Shown piece by piece: positions 63,492-64,000 of a stretch of DNA of 64,000 nt. The stretch comes from SNAP01 sp049671745. Its GTDB lineage: Bacteria > Bacteroidota > Bacteroidia > Bacteroidales > Marinifilaceae. The notes under the pieces are model-generated. The model did not search any database, had not been told where the DNA came from, and saw nothing but the letters and a program-made list of their open reading frames with translations. Every line of letters begins with the position of its first letter. The first letter of the stretch is position 1. The position numbers and the translations under genes are program-made. The DNA is taken from positions 1 through 64,000 of the forward strand of contig JBATVL010000018.1 of assembly GCA_049671745.1 (NCBI GenBank), written 5' to 3'.

Positions 63492-63617
63492 TGAATATTC
63501 TTCATCTTTAAGTAAATGAGCATATAAACATGTCTTCATTAACTTTCTGATGCACTTTTCGTATACCTCTTATCTAGAGGGATATAAATAGAATTATTCA
63601 TAAACAACAACATATCT

Positions 63618-64000
63618 ATGTTAAACAAGATAATAGGATTTTTCCTATATAATAGACTTGTTACACTCCTTACTTTAGTAATCTTAATTGCTTGGGGTAT
63701 AACAAATTCACCTTTCAACTGGGATACCGGTATACTTCCCTCCGATCCTGTTCCCGTTGATGCAATTCCTGATATTGGTGAAAATCAACAAATAGTATAT
63801 ACAGAATGGGCTGGACGTTCACCTCAAGATATAGAGGATCAGATTTCTTATCCTCTTACAACATCTCTTCTGGGAATTCCTGGTGTTAAAACAATAAGAA
63901 GTAATTCCATCTTTGGAATGTCGAGTATTTATATAATTTTCAAAGAAGGTGTGGATTTCTATTGGAGTAGAACACGTATTCTTGAAAAACTAAATTCTCT
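63618..64000 (+). CDS. CusA/CzcA-type heavy-metal RND efflux pump (5' part)
   Basis: The first 127 codons are in the window. The first membrane span (LLTLVILIAWGI) is followed by PVDAIPDIGENQQIVYTEWA and QISYPLTTSLLGIPGVKTIR, the periplasmic start of the CzcA/CusA family (PDITxxQV pattern). It exports Cu/Ag or Zn/Co/Cd through the outer membrane with CusB/CusC partners, which would lie beyond the window. The sequence is cut by the window edge, not truncated. Confidence 0.9.
   Translation, partial: MLNKIIGFFLYNRLVTLLTLVILIAWGITNSPFNWDTGILPSDPVPVDAIPDIGENQQIVYTEWAGRSPQDIEDQISYPLTTSLLGIPGVKTIRSNSIFGMSSIYIIFKEGVDFYWSRTRILEKLNS

Overview
The window is AT-rich chromosomal DNA from a Bacteroidota bacterium, most likely an anaerobic Bacteroidales member; I cannot name a genus. 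The evidence is the promoter type (TTTG, about 20 bp, TAnnTTTG), secreted proteins whose signal peptides end in AQ, DUF3857/transglutaminase proteins, a HYC_CC_PP-type protein beside a CusA pump, an archaeal-type ProS, and an asparaginase/DcuB pair suited to fumarate respiration. There are no rRNA, tRNA or CRISPR loci that I can see.

Bases 1-31200 are mainly housekeeping. They hold ansB-dcuB with a divergent Crp/Fnr regulator; lipA-lipB-ppk1; nth; an ABC-F ATPase; a histidine kinase, response regulator, CstA transporter and porin on one strand; pepT-pabB-tilS; proS; a sigma-54-type promoter before three envelope genes (Ser/Asn/Tyr-rich lipoprotein, FadL-like barrel, lytic transglycosylase); two lipoproteins; and umuDC. 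Bases 31282-40449 hold secreted or membrane-anchored proteins: two DUF3857/transglutaminase proteins, three unrecognised secreted proteins and a TlpA-like thioredoxin lipoprotein.

Bases 40570-48483 look like a defence island. It opens with a decayed gene end, followed by a tight three-gene operon (DUF3696-type ATPase, TOPRIM-like protein, DUF262 protein), a 5'-truncated AAA ATPase, and a two-gene operon (superfamily 1 helicase plus an unrecognised partner). Bases 49393-53729 form a complete arsenic operon with two matching 20-bp ArsR operators. Two tandem M1 metallopeptidases and a cyclophilin follow. Bases 58355-61559 are a second conflict-type cluster: a STAS/HATPase gene broken by one in-frame TAA, a DUF4325 STAS-like protein, a PIN protein, a 29-codon remnant of a second DUF4325 gene, and a SIR2 protein. 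The window ends with a HYC_CC_PP-type protein and the start of a CusA-type pump.

The most unusual non-coding signal is three intergenic elements (10618-10892, 48842-48994, 49128-49280) made of degenerate 11-bp units kept in unbroken register. Each is built around an AT-rich dyad, so the element is also a large imperfect inverted repeat. The second and third match each other unit by unit; the first has an unrelated sequence but the same architecture. I do not recognise this element class.
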